DNA from: Morchella semilibera
Taxonomy: Eukaryota; Ascomycota; Pezizomycetes; Pezizales; Morchellaceae
NCBI GenBank assembly: GCA_009192285.1
Contig: CM018604.1
Coordinates: 5,241,746-5,305,745 of the forward strand
Direction of reading: 5' to 3'
Length of the DNA stretch: 64,000 nt
Shown piece by piece: positions 12,901 to 24,166 of this stretch. Every line of letters starts with the position of its first letter. The first letter of the stretch is position 1. The translations under genes and the position numbers were made by a program. The notes under the pieces are model-generated. The model was not told the DNA's origin. It saw only the letters and a list, made by a program, of their open reading frames with translations, and searched no databases.

Positions 12901-15900
12901 CCCCTGGTGCTCCATGTAACCTAATATTGACACTACATGCATCATCCGCATAGAGCTTATATGGTAGAGGTGGTGGATGTGTCAGAAACCGACGATTCCT
13001 ACCTCCAAGCTTGCCTAGAATCCGCATGGTTGTATGGCTATGGACGTGGTTATACGGTAATGGTTTGAGGTGGTCCCAAAGAGCAGCCATTAGTTCATCT
13101 ATGACAGGTGCCATGATTGGATCCAGATAATCTGCTGTCAAATTGTCCACGCATAGCTCCAACGTCCTGAGTCCTTGACTGACTAATTCCTGTCCTGCCC
13201 TCAGTGCCACAACCAATGGTTTCATCAGAAAGTTGAGATGAGGGAGTAAATTGCTAAGGCGGGCGGGGACTGTGAGGCAAAGCTCAACATAGAGATCTCG
13301 GTGTTGGATGCTTCGAGCAGATATGAGAAGAGTATTCAAAACTTCTAGGAGCACCTCTAACAAAGGTAGAATTTCCTTGTATAGGTGCTCAAATCTTCCA
13401 CCACCAATGCTTCGAAATAATGATCTAAGGAGTAGGAAATAGTTCATTGGCTCTTCTGCTGTAGTCGATAAACTGATAGATTTCAGAACAATCTTGCTGA
13501 CGTGGGGTAATAGAACTTGCTCATTCTGGCTAGAGAAGAGTGTGACCGCCATAAACGATAATTTGAAAAGTCTAAGTAATATTTGTGATTTCCTGGTATC
13601 ACTTGTCCCCACTTCCTCGATATGATCCATCAAGAATTGTAGGAGCATCCCACAAAAACTTGGTGATGTTGCCTCGCTGGCCAAAAAGAACTGTGGCACG
13701 TGTAAAAGAGCCGTGTGCTCAAACATCATTTCGTAGAGGTGTGGAATCTCTGAGTGAAATACTTCATGGAAGGTCGCTGGGTCGATACAGTGGAAAACGG
13801 TCGCGAATGTCTCAAGTAATTCTTTCTCTTCTTTACCGCTTGGCACCATAAAGTGGTTTGTGAGAAACTCCACCGGCGATGTGTTGGGATCCGCTGGCTT
13901 TGAGTCGTGTTCAACGCCGTAATACCTGAAAACCCTTGCACCCTCCCTAAATAACTTGATGATAATGTTGACTTCTTCGGCACTGAACCCATATGCTACC
14001 TCGTTCCAATTTGGTGGATTATTCTCGCTATTTTTTGAGGGCGGGTTACACGATCGTAGCGCAAATAACATGCTTTTCAGTCCATTCATTAAGTTTTTGA
14101 ACAGAAACTTGTTATCTGAAAGCGGTAGTAATCAGTATACGAAAAAAAAAAATTAATAATGAATACTTGCCTGAAACAGGATCTGCACCCCGCTCCTTGG
14201 GATTTGATGTTTTTATGGGGGTTGCTAGGAATATATCGATTTCGTCATATTCTTCTTTCTTTCCAAGGACAACTAGGTCCGTCGAAGTTTCCTCCGAACC
14301 CCCTTCGTCTTTAGTCAAGGCATTGAGTCGGCTTTGCTTCACCGCATTTTCGTACTGTCTGTTCATAGCTTTGAACTTCTCGGCGATTGCGTCGAGTATC
14401 ATTATAAGAAAGTGTCGGGCTAAGTATGAGAAATCAGTACAGAAAATTAAAGTCAAAAGATATTCCCTTACCCTCCTGTTTATCTTCCAGTTTCGCAATA
14501 AACTCTGCCAGGTTTAACAAAAGCTTTGCGCTCATAGTCTGAAAACTTGTCCCTGGAAAGTTATCATGGAGATTTTTGGTGTAGACTTCAACTGTCCTCC
14601 CTATTTGATTGCGATCAAGGGAGTCACGGACATGATGTATTAGATCCGCAAGCATGCTGTAGGCCAGGGGTCTATCACAGGCTTTAGCTTCCCGCTAAGA
14701 TTTACAGATATATCTAGGGGCATACCTCATAGTCTCATAAACCGTTAACCCGTCGCCTATCAAGACTCTCTCATCAAGAAGCTCGTCTATTTTACCTAAA
14801 AAGATCTTTCGAAAGTTAAAGTTTATGATATGTCGTGTGGCGACCAAGAGTTCTTTCCTCGCCCCGGATCTCTCTCGAGGGCAGTCCTTTAATAACCGTA
14901 CCACAATCTCTGGAAGCTTGGGTAAGAAGTCTTGAAGCTGGTGTGCGTAAACCCGAAGAACATATGCCAAAAAACTCATTGTCTGCAGGCTTGGATTAGA
15001 CGGATCTCATAAACAGAAGATGATTCGTACCTTGACCTGGGCAGTTATAAATTCGCCGAATGCCACCCTATTCTTAATAGCCGGGCTGACGCCTGTAAAA
15101 ACTTCACCTTTGGCCTTTGCATGCCTGTGTGCTTCCTCTTGAGGCCCTGCTTGTAATTGCAGCATATCCTGTATCAACGGTACGAAGGCTTTCACGTTCT
15201 TGTGCACACATTGTCGGTGGGCCTGAAACAAGCTTACTACGATAATGGGGCATTCTGCCAACACCTTAAAACTCTGCATCCCTTTGACTAACATCTTAGT
15301 TGGCTGTTGAGTGTCAGCTCCTGGGTCTTGGCCTGCATTCATTGGCGACCCTGGTCTGGGGCTTTGGAAGTTTTGCCCGGAATTTCCTGGAGTGCCCGGC
15401 ATCCCTGGTGTTCCCCCAGTCGTTGAAGATGGGTTGTCAAAGGTCTCTTTGACAGCTTTCGGCATCATGGCGAACATTTCTTGGATCAAGTCCAGAAACG
15501 GCTGGACCTTTTCGGTGAGCTGCTTCTGATAATTTCGCTGAAAGTCGATAATTGTTTTCATGCAAAGAACGGCATTATCTTCATTTTCTGTCTTGACAAG
15601 ATTCATTAAAAGAGTCATTAGATCAACCGCGTATGTCTCCAGAGCTTCTATCGGAGAGAACGGAAATCGATGAATTGTATCTAGTATGATATTTCGCAGC
15701 TTCTGCATTTCTTGTTAGATAAAATATTCGAAGCAAGGTATTGGGTGGCGATTGCCAACCTGTTCAGGTGATGTAGATATAAACACCGGCTGCCCATTAA
15801 GTATCGTGAAAAATACAGGCATAAGTTTTTGGAGAAATTTTGTGTATTCCGCAGGGGAATGGGTAAACATGTCGATTGAATCTCGAAGCTCGCCTGCTAT

Positions 15901-16045
15901 CTGTAGCTTGAGTTTGACATCTATTATTCTCAATTTCATTAGCCATCACACACCGCTTTCCATCATCTACGGCGCACAACAGACCTAGAGTGCTGTCCCC
16001 TAGCCTCGCAGCATAAACGTCTGCATGGGGTGTGCCCCCAGCCAT
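3988..16045 (-). CDS. TRA1: TRA1, PIKK-family pseudokinase scaffold of SAGA and NuA4
   Basis: A complete gene of 14 exons encoding 3787 aa (yeast Tra1: 3744). Exons: 16045..15985, 15920..15760, 15702..15031, 14982..14726, 14671..14472, 14419..14171, 14115..10589, 10543..6185, 6135..5922, 5866..5613, 5561..5256, 5199..4693, 4641..4312, 4254..3988. Reading frame is kept across all 13 introns (45-64 bp). HEAT repeats fill most of exons 3-8 and the FAT domain lies near residues 2500-3200. The PI3K-like domain begins around PGQYLL (about residue 3417) with [20 protein letters not shown] ends ..[12 protein letters not shown]. The kinase core reads [12 protein letters not shown] where active kinases carry catalytic motifs, so it is a pseudokinase, as in all Tra1/TRRAP. 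It binds activators and recruits SAGA or NuA4 histone acetyltransferases in the nucleus. Intron 6 (14170..14116) starts GCAAGT: a GC-AG intron. Confidence 0.97.
5867..5921 (-). other. TRA1 intron 9 with a C15 tract
   Basis: A 55-bp intron (GTGGGT...TAAG) whose coding strand has an uninterrupted run of 15 C (5899-5913, read as G on the + strand). It splits the poorly conserved Pro/Ser-rich linker of TRA1. The splice choice is inferred from frame: A|GT joins to give N-S-A-G-S-P. Confidence 0.7.
14116..14170 (-). other. GC-AG intron in TRA1 (intron 6)
   Basis: The exon end reads TCAG and the intron begins GCAAGT and ends TTTCAG. Only this junction continues the frame from ..DPVS into DNKFLFKN. 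No GT donor nearby keeps the frame. GCAAGT is the usual 5' site of the minor GC-AG class spliced by the U2 spliceosome. Confidence 0.8.
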
Positions 16046-16574
16046 GGTTGTGGATCCTCTTTTCAATACCCAAAGTTTCTAATCTTCTACCGCAAAAAAT
16101 AGCGCGCCGTTCCTGGTTAATATGAGTTTGTGGAGACGAAATGGCTCACACTGCAGAACGCGAGTTTTTCTTCTTGCTTCTTGATGCAAAATCTCGCTGA
16201 GGAGGTCGTTAAGGGTTGGGTGCCTGACAAGCGATCACGGTATAGGAGAAAGGGAAATGGAAGCCTGGAGCCTTCTTGTACCCTGCGTACAGTACGCGAA
16301 CTATATAAACCTAGAGACACTTGTCTTGGCGCGCGCGCAGTACCTCCTAGCGGTCATGTGATATCAAAAAAATTATTGGTTCACCCACTCTACCGGGCCA
16401 GGAAGTACAATTTTATAACTGGCAAAAAGAAACCCACCTCTATGCACATGTTTTCAACTTTGCTTTGTTACTCCGAAAAGATGTTCGCTATGCCACTTTT
16501 GAACAGGCTGCCAGCAGGAGCGCAGAGTGCAACTGGAAGAAATTGAGTACACTCATCTTGAGTTAACTTAGGAC

Positions 16575-16697
16575 GGGTGTACCGGTGTGGGTGTTGAGGG
16601 TAAATACGAAGAATCTGATAAGAGAATCGTGCCGTGAAATAGGTGTGTTTATCTTATCAGATTCTCGGTATTTATGGTTAACCCCCCGGTACACTCT
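16575..16697. repeat. Imperfect inverted repeat (~123 bp fold-back)
   Basis: The left arm begins GGTGTACCGG and runs to GAATCTGATAAG. The right arm is its imperfect reverse complement (CTTATCAGATTC ... CCGGTACAC). The two innermost 12-bp blocks pair perfectly around a spacer of about 30 bp. It resembles a short fold-back/MITE-like element. No target duplication could be identified. Confidence 0.65.
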
Positions 16698-16834
16698 CGG
16701 CGCTTCAATAGCGTGCATGGTTTGATGCATCGACGGCAGCCGCACTAGTACGTATGAACTCTGCAGATCTGCTTGAGATCAATATTCTTTGTGAAATAAA
16801 TTCTTATTGTTGAGTTTGATTTTACAAGCCGCTT

Positions 16835-17226
16835 GTATGGTGCGGCGCGTCTTAAAGGTGACATGCCGGCATTTCAGCTGGAACAATCTTGGCCACTCCA
16901 ATTGGCTCTTGAGCCAATTGAAGCCTTATATTCCAGCCATATTATGGCTGAGAACTAAATCTTGGCTGCAGGTCTGTGGTGTAGGGGTATAAATGGGTAT
17001 AATACTGTTCCACTTCACCAGGTCTTGGCGCTTTCTACATACAAAAACAGGCAAATTCAATCTCTAATAACTTTTTAACAAGGGAAAATATCAAAAATCT
17101 GTCTGATAGAAGTATTCACCATTACTAGACCTACACTTCTGTCAGACAGATTTTGAATATCATGTCTTGATAAAAAGTTATTAGCAACGGAATTTGCTGT
17201 CACCTTTAAGATGCGCCGCACCATAC
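16835..17226. repeat. 392-bp fold-back element with ~28-bp terminal inverted repeats and a nested inner hairpin
   Basis: The ends are GTATGGTGCGGCGCGTCTTA at 16835 and the complement TAAGATGCGCCGCACCATAC ending at 17226; the outer arms pair over about 28 bp with one mismatch. A second, longer inverted repeat sits inside: 17051-17113 pairs imperfectly with 17134-17197 around a 20-bp loop. There is no ORF of a transposase. It is probably a non-autonomous DNA element, possibly one inserted in or grown from another. Confidence 0.7.
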
Positions 17227-17269
17227 TACGACCACTGTCTGCACACTCGGCGTCTCGGAATAGCTATAT

Positions 17270-17336
17270 AGGATTGGCCACCAAAAACCGGTCACCAAGA
17301 ACTAAATATCTGAACCCAGAACTTGGTAGCCAATAT
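17270..17336. repeat. Short inverted repeat
   Basis: ATTGGCCACCAA near 17270 pairs with TTGGTAGCCAAT near 17323-17334 (11 of 12 bp), immediately next to the larger fold-back element. Confidence 0.4.
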
Positions 17337-18689
17337 AATATATACACTCTAATTTTTCTGTGTGGAATATAGAACCTCCGTTAACAGCTTAAGTTCACAA
17401 ATCAAACCTAAGCCGATATGGTCAGAGGTTTTGCGGTCAAAAGGCAGAGTTGAATTCGACTCACGGCCTTGGGGTCCTTCTTTGGGAACCAATCATGAGT
17501 ACGTACCGGCTACAAGGATCAAATACAACCACCCACCAGTCGAGCACGCCAGTACCTCTACTCAGTATAGCTATAGTCGTGGGCGCTAATGAACCGAATT
17601 AACTCAGTAAAGAAAACATCTTATTAGCGAATTGCACAAGCGTGGCCATTGCATGTGCGAAGGAGGTTCTCTTCGCACCTGAGTTGGATTTATTCTAAAG
17701 CAAATCACCCCCAATCACTCGGCTTCACACGTGGTATCATAAATTCTTCATAATTGTGCTTCTCAAAAGTTGAAGACACACGTATTTCCAACAACCTTCT
17801 CCCCTATCAGCTTGACGAAGAGCTAAACAATTCAAGGATAGAAGGGTAACAGAAGCTTAGGTACAACATGCCAGTCAAACCCCAGAGGATAAAAGTAGTA
17901 TCGAGGAGTCGGCAATTACATGTAAAGATATCCGCTCTTTCAACACTGAGGCCGTATGATTAGTCAACTCTCCAATCTTGCGTTTAATCGGCGAAGTAAT
18001 ACGTTTCAATCTAATCCTAGTACTCCCCCCATATCCTTTAGGCACAAATTCCTGCCATAGGGTTACCAACTCCCTCTAGGGGCATTTGTTATCTCCCACA
18101 GCATGCAAAGCCATGCAGGACAAGATACAACCGGACTAAACACTGGTTCTACATGGTAGGTTTTCTGCAAAGGACTGCATGTATCATGCTAGTAACGCAA
18201 AACTGACGACATATTAGGGTAGGTGAAAGAAATTGTAAAACTACATGTATATTATCCGGCCCACAGAAAAGGGGACCCGTGTACAATGCGTAAGAAAAGT
18301 TAAATGCACATAGCTCCTCACCGAGACGATCGAAGCATCAATAAGTCGATCCGTAGAAATAGGATCTAGAATCTAGGAGTAAATGTATGCCATAATGCAT
18401 GACAATTCAAGATTTGACTGATCAATTCATTAAATCACAATTCAACATTACACATTACATATATCGTATTATATATCACTCATGATTATACTCTACCAAC
18501 AACCGCCACGATTCCGGCGGGTCGCAGTTGGGACTGATACTGGTCATGGTCATATATTAAACGCTTTGAGTACTCAGCATATAAGATATAGACACGCACT
18601 ATCAATCCGCAGGTGATAAAGGGCTTAAGCCTCCCGATAAGATGATATGTAAAGTGCCAGCTAGACCCCCATTCCATGCATCATGTACA

Positions 18690-18690
<1 letters not shown>

Positions 18691-18740
<50 letters not shown>
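18691..18740. repeat. (ATTG)n tetranucleotide microsatellite
   Basis: About 12.5 uninterrupted units of ATTG over 50 bp, so it is likely polymorphic between strains. Confidence 0.95.
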
Positions 18741-18741
<1 letters not shown>

Positions 18742-19779
18742 CGTTTATAAGTACTTAATGCATGCATACCTAGGGTGTCGGGAAGTGATGCACGTAAGTT
18801 CGGCCATATATTAACCATGGCCACCAGAGGGTTACCAGCCGCACAAAGCTAATTGTTTAGAGATTAATATGTGTTATGAGCGTCTAGATTCTTGTTATGA
18901 CCATGAAACGAAAAAGAACCTGCGATCAATTCTTTTCCACTTTACCACCCGTTTTTGCTATCTTTATCAAGTGACGTGACTTCTTTCCTACTAGCGAGTA
19001 TATATTTTGTATACCTAGGGACGTGCACGCACTTACATAGACAACTGCAGAGGGAGAATATATCAAGCAATTATTTTGTGTTGAGGTATTTTAGTATGTC
19101 TAGGCTTTGCCAATTGCAAGTCAAAATGTGCATCACCTTTAAACACCTTTTAAACATCAAGTATGTAAGTACATGTATATATGTAATCACCCAGAAACCC
19201 TAAATTTGAAGCTTGCGCCATATAAGAAGCCTGGTTTGGCTATCGTAATGAGGGCATATCTAATACAGTGGAGTCTCGATATTAGCATATGGTCGGGAAC
19301 GGCCCTGAGTGGCTGCAAAGATCTAGCTTAATTAACCAGCGACTACTACTAATTCCATGACGTTTCCGAACTCGACTGCTATTGCATATACAGAAAAAAC
19401 TGCTAAGTCCCCTCTTTTGTATCCTATGTAATATTGCATGGTCGTCTTCGGAAACATCATGGGGGGACGAGTACACACCAAGTTTATTTATGTCGTGGGC
19501 CTAAAAAGCAGTTAGTCTCGGTACCTTTTGCGGCATGATGAATAACTACATGTATGCAATAGGCTTACCAATATCATCCCTATGTGTTATTAATTAAGGT
19601 AAGAGAGATGTTATAATATCGACTGCGCACGATGCACTGCGCACGATTTGCTTTTTTGTTTCTTGTTTAATTCGTTACTCGATCGTATTGCGCATGATTT
19701 GCCTCTGCGCACTCACTAACTGCTCATGCGCGTTAATGCACGTTCTTGATCATGCAAGAAATATTGTGGTCAGTATGTG

Positions 19780-19860
19780 CTTGACGTGAGAAAAGCCTCG
19801 GCTGGGGTCGTTGTCGACACTTGGGTGTCGATCCGGCCGAGGACCTTTTCTCACGTCAAG
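19780..19860. repeat. 81-bp strong hairpin
   Basis: CTTGACGTGAGAAAAG-CCTCGGC on the left pairs with GCCGAGG-CTTTTCTCACGTCAAG on the right, with a two-base bulge. The loop is about 35 bp and has its own GTCGACAC/GTGTCGA self-complementarity. There is no ORF. Fold-back element debris or a structured transcript are both possible. Confidence 0.75.
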
Positions 19861-21664
19861 TTCTTATATCTGAAATATAGCTCACGAGACTACCGCTTAT
19901 AAATAGCTTTAAGACTTCGGACTATCTGGGCCTGTCAGCTGATCGGCTTTCACAAACAGGCTAGAGGATCAAGTGCCGGTTTATAATTTAGGGTGGTGGA
20001 GGACTCCAAGATCTGAGGGGAAGAGGTCACAAGTGGTGGGTTATATATGGACTAAAGCGGCGAACTAAATTTCATATTTTACCAACATGTCTTTAGAAAG
20101 TCTATCATACCCACAAATTGGTCCTAATAGGGGTATTAAATTAACTAGTCGTCTATTTCGTGGGCTGGGTGTTTCGCCTATCGGATATAAGTGGCACTGG
20201 TGCACTAAATTAATCATAATCATGACCAGAAGACTTTAAGCTTTTAATTACTTCATAAGCATGCACGCACGGCAGATATTAAGAATTTATCTAGAGAAAA
20301 GCCGAATAATTCAATACAGAAACCTTTCTCTAAGCAGATCTCTAGTATCAATTGTGCTTGAAAAATTATTGAAGACTTAGGGCCCGTTCGGACAGTCTGA
20401 TAATCGTGGTTATTGACAATAATCTGATGGATTATAAGGTTTTGGATTATTGTAATGAGTGGAGGTGGGGAAATGAATAATCTAAATTTTTAACTTTTGC
20501 TTATCCAAATAATCTGCAAATAATATAATTACTTAGTCCAGAGGTGATTATTTGTTTATATCTCTTTCTTTCCTTCATCTACACCAATTGCCTCATTAGT
20601 ACATGTAATGACCAATATATTGATGCCAGGAAATTTGCTGCAGATCGCCTTTGCGGTTGAACAATACTAGACTTTATGTCGAGATTTAAATATCATGTGA
20701 AACTCTGTATTAACGGGTCAATTTTATATGGACGAGCTTCGATCTCAACTGTGACGATCCTGGTGTAACGGGGTTACATACACCTAATACATAAGACTAT
20801 TAAAAAAATTTATACGGGCCGCTCCCGTGAATAACCACCAGGCTCACTTGATTGGCCGGTCTGTGAGGTAGCGGTAGTTCGGAGGTCAGCCGACGGGCAC
20901 TCCCGAATACCAGCAAGCCCCTAGTAGTTGTTCTTGACTGGGTTGCGTCTTGCTGCACCTGGGCGCAGCAGGCGCACCGCGTACCAGACGCAACTTTTGG
21001 ACCAAAACAATTGCTTACCTATAGAAAACCGCCCCAGACGCAGCAATTCGTCTTCTGACCAAAAGTCTTCTGACCAAAAGTCTTCTTTAGCCAGGCTAGC
21101 GGTCATGGTAGAACCCGGACACCTTTCCACTAGTAAAATGATGTCACGTTGATATCTGGATAGTTTAGGTGGCAAACGGCATCAGAGGCGAGGAAGCCCA
21201 GGGAGTACCGGTACAGGGAGGAACCTCGCCTCTGTAGAGGATGTATCTTTCGTGGAGCTCCCCGAGAAAATCTGTAAAAGCCTCTGCTCCACGAGCAAAT
21301 TTGTAAATAAGTGGAAGCCTTCCCGTGGATATTCTGAAGGTGCTCAAACTTGAAGCCTTGGAGATAATTACAGATTTTGCATAGAAAGGGCTCACGACAA
21401 CTCTGTAGAAACCCTCTGGGGGATCTATAGACCACATTTGAATTTGAACGCCTAGAAGCCTTCAAAAATATCCACGAGAAGGCTTCCGGTCTCTCCTCTA
21501 GGAGCAAATTTGTAAAAAGCCTCTCCTCTGCGAACCAACTTAGACTTTACACGTCCTTATCCTGCCGAATATCCTCCACACATTGGAGTACTAAACTTAA
21601 AGTTGTCTTGAACCAGACGTTGGGTTGGGTGGTTTTGGTTAATTATTAAATTATAAACTTGGCG

Positions 21665-21736
21665 TTAGTATCGTGCCCAGCCTGTGGTGTTCCTCTGTGG
21701 TGTGCATCACCACACCACAGGCTGGGCACGAGACTA
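21665..21736. repeat. 72-bp near-perfect hairpin (26-bp arms)
   Basis: The arms TTAG-TA-TCGTGCCCAGCCTGTGGTGT and ACACCACAGGCTGGGCACGA-GA-CTAA match over about 26 bp with two mismatches. They enclose a loop of about 20 bp that itself contains GTGTGCATCAC. The arms are more GC-rich than the AT-rich surroundings. Confidence 0.8.
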
Positions 21737-22490
21737 ACCTGGCTCCCAATTGTTCTCAATTTTTATTTAGCAACGACACTAAACCCGATCAGGACTGGTT
21801 CGAGACAAGATCTTCCAAGAGAATGCATATAAGGACTACGTATTGTATGCACACGGATGTGCTGAATTCCAGCGTGTTATACCACCGGTTGTAAACCATT
21901 TGTAAAATTACTTTTGACACATTTACTCCACCATATACTATAACCACAAGAAACTGCAACATCTCACAAAATGTCCACATCCTAATTCACTGGGCTAGAG
22001 GCGGTCCTAGGCAAATCTAAAAACAATAGTGTCCCGAGTACATAAACCATTATCCAAGGCATATTGGGTCTCAGGATAGAAAGCCTATGGCCATGCGCGT
22101 TGTATATTTGGCTTCTCAAATGATGACGAGTCCGAATAGCCTTGAGATCTCCTGTCCGTTTGTGTGTCAATACCTGTCATTATACCTGTCCAGCTCAATC
22201 GATCCGCGGCTATATGATAAAATAAATAGTAATTGAATCTTCAATTAATGATCTATTCTACGTAAGTACATGTACTTGCCGATTCCTCTCCCCCGTGTCC
22301 ATCCAACCTATTCTTCCTGACATGTGAATGTCGAGCCACATTATATCAATAATTCCTCAATTCATAAAATTTTAGGGCCGGCCGTTACCTTGTGTGTGAA
22401 AGTGTAGCGCTCACTACATGTATTTAAGAGTACATATACTTATACTTTTCAACACCCCAGTACTGTAGACAGCGCCGGTCGTGGTTGCAA

Positions 22491-22515
22491 CAGACTTACC
22501 CCTACACCCGTAGTA
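22491..22515. repeat. 25-bp dispersed repeat, copy 1
   Basis: CAGACTTACCCCTACACCCG followed by TAGTA occurs identically here and at 27826-27850. A perfect 25-mer duplicated 5.3 kb apart is not expected by chance and suggests a shared element end. Confidence 0.8.
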
Positions 22516-23626
22516 CTGCAGTTTACGCTACGAGTGATTTCCCATGACGAGCACCTAGTTGATGAAATCAACTCTCGTTATATATATGTATATATATAGT
22601 GATACTACTGTATAATGTAGTTACATGTATAATCTCACTATTAGGGTAGGAACGCGTACATGGTAAAATTTTACTTGTCTCTCGTGCGATCGCTCCTTAC
22701 ATATATATTGTACTTATAAGGATACAGATTTTCGACCCTGATCAAATCGACTGTCCGTATTCCATTTCTCTATATACGAAACGAGCTCACCGAGTTTCCT
22801 GGTGCCTCGGTTCCCTCATGGCTAGACTTTTGTTTCTCATTAAGACGAAATTCTCTAAATTGTGAAGGTGATCAAGGGTCTTTGACTATATATATGCTAT
22901 AGTAACAAAAGTGTGGATTTCTATATTCTGGTCAATGCCCTAGCTATGTAATAATACAACGTTTCTAATATCGGTTTAGCTTAGCATTCTTAACTAAAAG
23001 AGATATTTAAATTAATATATGTTAAGAATTTCTAAGGACGTACGTACGTCAACCCGTTCAATACTTGTCTAGGATTTCTAGGCTAGTCAACCCGCGGGGG
23101 AAAGTCACTGCACAGGGCGCCCAGTTCGTGAACTGAATCAACATTCCGCCTATCGGGCGGTCGGGATATAGAAGCTTTGGCAGTTCCTGGTGGTAGAAGT
23201 TGTATGAGAATACCATATAAAACTAGAAACCCTTGAAAGACTACCTTGAAAAAAGTCATCACACACACCTTGAAAGTAGGCTTCAAACCCTAGAATTCCC
23301 TGAGCTCCGGACCATCTTGAGATAATTTCTAATATCATTCTAAACTTAGCCGTAAAGGGTGTAATCTACCAATTAGTTAAGTCCTGATAAATGGTGACGT
23401 TGTGCAACTTAAAAAGACCATAACAAATTATAGAGAAAACCACAAGGAAGATGGGGCAACTCGTATCCTGGCTAGATGTTATCTATTAGGTTCGCATCGT
23501 CTCTATAATGAATTTGGTAGTCTTTGCGACGTTGCGTTGCGTTTGAGTATTGCTGGCCCAGGTGTCATTTCTAGATCTCAGGACTTAATTAACGTTATCA
23601 CGCGCGAGTACAGAATATGTTGATTA

Positions 23627-23857
23627 GGGCTTGTTTGGCTGCATGGCATAGCTGAGTTTTGCGAGTAAATCTATATGGAAGTGGGATAACTCCGTTTCCA
23701 TTTTCGTAGCTCCGTTTAGCAAAGAACTAGCTTGTGTGCTCGCCATATATATGCATATACTTTTCATTGCAATGCTCTCCGTTTTGTTTGCACTTGCCTA
23801 ATGGAGCCTTTTTACATATAACAGAATTTCACAACCACAAAAACCGCCAAACAGGCC
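23627..23857. mobile_element. 231-bp MITE, PIF/Harbinger (Tourist)-like
   Basis: The left end is GGGCTTGTTTGGC and the right end (reverse complement) GGCCTGTTTGGC. Both are flanked by TTA (23624-23626 and 23858-23860), the TWA target duplication typical of PIF/Harbinger elements. It has no coding capacity, so it would need a transposase in trans. Family assignment rests on the end sequence and the 3-bp duplication only. Similar single ends occur at 20379 and 28658 without a recognisable partner. Confidence 0.65.
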
Positions 23858-24166
23858 TTACTCAGGCAAGCAATAGGTTGAGAGGTTTGTAAAGACGATC
23901 ATGTTCAACATTATTTTCCGCCATTATTGTCAATAGGCCAGACCCGAGACTCCGCACCCTTGACCTATCCTAATGAACAAGCCTAAAAAGCCAAAGACTA
24001 AAACGAGGACCAATCGAGCTAGTACTAGTAACTACTGATCCCTTTTATAAACCCTAAGTCTAAAATAACAGGACACAAATGAAAACAGTGGTCATTGCTG
24101 AAAAGCAGAAGTTGGAACAAGAGCTATAATAACCCGAAAACCCTCGAATAAACCCTAAATAACCCT

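Larger units (their letters stand above)
16046..24166. other. 8-kb gene-free, AT-rich region with fold-back repeats
   Basis: No ORF here has recognisable domains or plausible spliced structure. The stretch contains a run of inverted repeats and hairpins, a (ATTG)n microsatellite, a TTA-flanked MITE and nine TACATGTA palindromes, annotated separately. A GC-richer block at about 20,920-21,540 has internal direct repeats: CTTCTGACCAAAAGT occurs twice near 21,050-21,080, and GAGCAAATTTGTAAA lies at 21293 and 21502. Its ORFs (up to 125 aa) look accidental. I see no transposase or reverse transcriptase. Confidence 0.6.

Noticed and set aside
20921-21507. Overlapping ORFs of 84-125 aa with an EDFWSEDFWSED repeat
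   Set aside because: The tandem EDFWS comes from a 15-bp DNA repeat. ORFs exist on both strands, no splice model extends them, and composition is like the surrounding repeat block.
16046-24166. A hidden retrotransposon or large mobile element in the gene-free block
   Set aside because: I found no reverse transcriptase, integrase, transposase or long terminal repeat pair by eye. Only short non-coding elements are supported.
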